A stretch of 32,812 bases of DNA from Natrinema pallidum DSM 3751 (GTDB taxonomy: Archaea > Halobacteriota > Halobacteria > Halobacteriales > Natrialbaceae): NCBI RefSeq assembly GCF_000337615.1, contig NZ_AOII01000074.1:1-32812 (forward strand), in the 5' to 3' direction. The notes below the pieces were generated by a model. That model was given only the letters and a program-made list of their open reading frames with translations, was not told where the DNA came from and searched no databases. The position numbers and the translations under genes were made by a program. Below are positions 32,258 through 32,812 of the stretch, piece by piece (within the stretch, counting starts at the first letter, position 1; each line of letters begins with the position of its first letter).

Positions 32258-32764
32258 ATGGCAGGTTCGCCAACGGAATGGCTCGCGGAACATCGCGACC
32301 AACTTTCGTCGGACCCTATACGCGGTCTGATGCATGCAGCGTTTACCACGTATCTCGGTCTCTGGTATACGGGAACGTCGCGGTGGCCGATTGGAACGCA
32401 TATCTACGACGAGGACTGGGATTTGTTGGTGATTCTCGATGCGTGTCGCGTAGACGTACTCGAGACGGTCGCGTCCGAGTACGACTTCGTCGAGACGTTT
32501 GATTCGCGGTGGTCAGTTGGCAGCCATTCCCACGAGTGGCTCGCACAGACGTTCTCCGAGGACTATAGCGATGAAATCGAAAACACGGCGTATGTAAGCG
32601 GGAACGGTCATACTCACGAAACGTTTGTCAGCGGCAACTACCCACCGGACGAAACCGTTCCCGTCTGCTGGCCGGACTGGCGAACCGTCGATATCGATGA
32701 TTTCGGCCAACTTGATATGTTGTGGGGTATGTGTTTACCCCCAGAAATCGCAGGAGGACAGTAG
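32258..32764 (+). pseudogene. Second sulfatase-like gene, truncated by the terminal repeat
   Basis: From the ATG at 32258 the protein follows the upstream paralogue closely: a helix with FTTYLGLWYTGTSRWPIGTHIYD, WDLLVILDACRVDVLETVAS and SVGSHSHEWLAQTFSED. Homology runs to the equivalent of about residue 155, where VDIDDFGQLDMLW matches VDADAFEALDMVW. At 32727 the terminal repeat begins and the reading frame ends in it at TAG (32762-32764), adding MCLPPEIAGGQ. The half carrying HxQPHxPY and ADHGE is lost from this window. It is either a gene broken by insertion or one whose 3' part lies beyond the element. Confidence 0.75.
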
Positions 32765-32812
32765 GTTCAAAATCGGGGAATTCAATTAGAAATCCGTAAA
32801 ATTCGACCGCCG
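32727..32812. repeat. Terminal repeat, probable mobile-element end (right)
   Basis: Positions 32727-32758 hold the 32-nt repeat, here starting GTATGTGTTTACCCCC, and 32759-32782 the 24-nt segment found between the two left copies. Together they are the exact reverse complement of 33-88. After 32782 the sequence departs (CAATTAGAAATCC...) instead of entering another repeat. The element cuts into the second sulfatase-like gene. Both borders facing the interior start with the same bases, as expected of terminal inverted repeats of an IS or MITE. Confidence 0.72.

Overview
This window looks like a complete draft contig from a halophilic archaeon (class Halobacteria, probably a Natrinema/Haloterrigena-type Natrialbales member; the genus is inference). 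The evidence is high-GC coding DNA, strongly acidic proteins, Tat-type twin-arginine signals, leaderless genes with a TATA-like box about 26-28 nt before the ATG, and Haloarchaea-type families (Dph5, DUF5779/DUF5789-like proteins, Agl glycosylation enzymes). The two ends carry the same 56-nt sequence in inverted orientation, and each copy interrupts something: an iron-type operator on the left and a sulfatase-like gene on the right. The contig is therefore probably bounded by copies of a multicopy mobile element.

Region 1 (1-7.3 kb, + strand) is an iron/siderophore locus. It holds a FecCD permease, a wrecked ABC ATPase remnant, and two DtxR/Idr-like palindromes. These are followed by three tandem paralogous Tat-lipoprotein substrate-binding proteins, a thioredoxin-reductase-like FAD protein, a Rieske protein and a RidA-family protein. 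No intact ATPase is present. Region 2 (7.3-11.5 kb) is housekeeping and miscellaneous: diphthine synthase, a four-TM protein, an alpha/beta hydrolase and an MFS transporter.

Region 3 (11.5-21.4 kb, - strand) is the branched-chain amino-acid cluster leuA / ilvB-ilvN-ilvC-(94-aa protein)-leuC-leuD, then leuB. The genes are tightly overlapped, but an AT-rich orphan Tat-secreted protein gene on the opposite strand sits between leuD and leuB. leuA as written has a frameshift at a run of six G close to its start. Upstream of ilvB lies what looks like a leaderless 28-codon leader peptide ending in Ile/Val/Leu codons. A stem-loop spans its stop codon, and a second hairpin abuts a strong Shine-Dalgarno sequence; this layout resembles the attenuators of bacterial ilv operons and is the most intriguing signal here.

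Region 4 (21.8-26.1 kb) holds small genes: a ferritin-like di-iron protein, haloarchaeal domain-of-unknown-function proteins, a VOC protein, a degenerate metallo-beta-lactamase-like protein, a ribbon-helix-helix regulator and a MITE-like nested inverted repeat. Region 5 (26.1 kb to the end) is an N-glycosylation (agl) locus: AglJ-like, AglM-like and AglF-like enzymes on the - strand, then a flippase and two tandem sulfatase-like paralogues on the + strand. The second paralogue is cut by the terminal repeat. As I recall, leu/ilv next to agl is also the arrangement in Haloferax volcanii. No tRNA, rRNA or CRISPR array was found.
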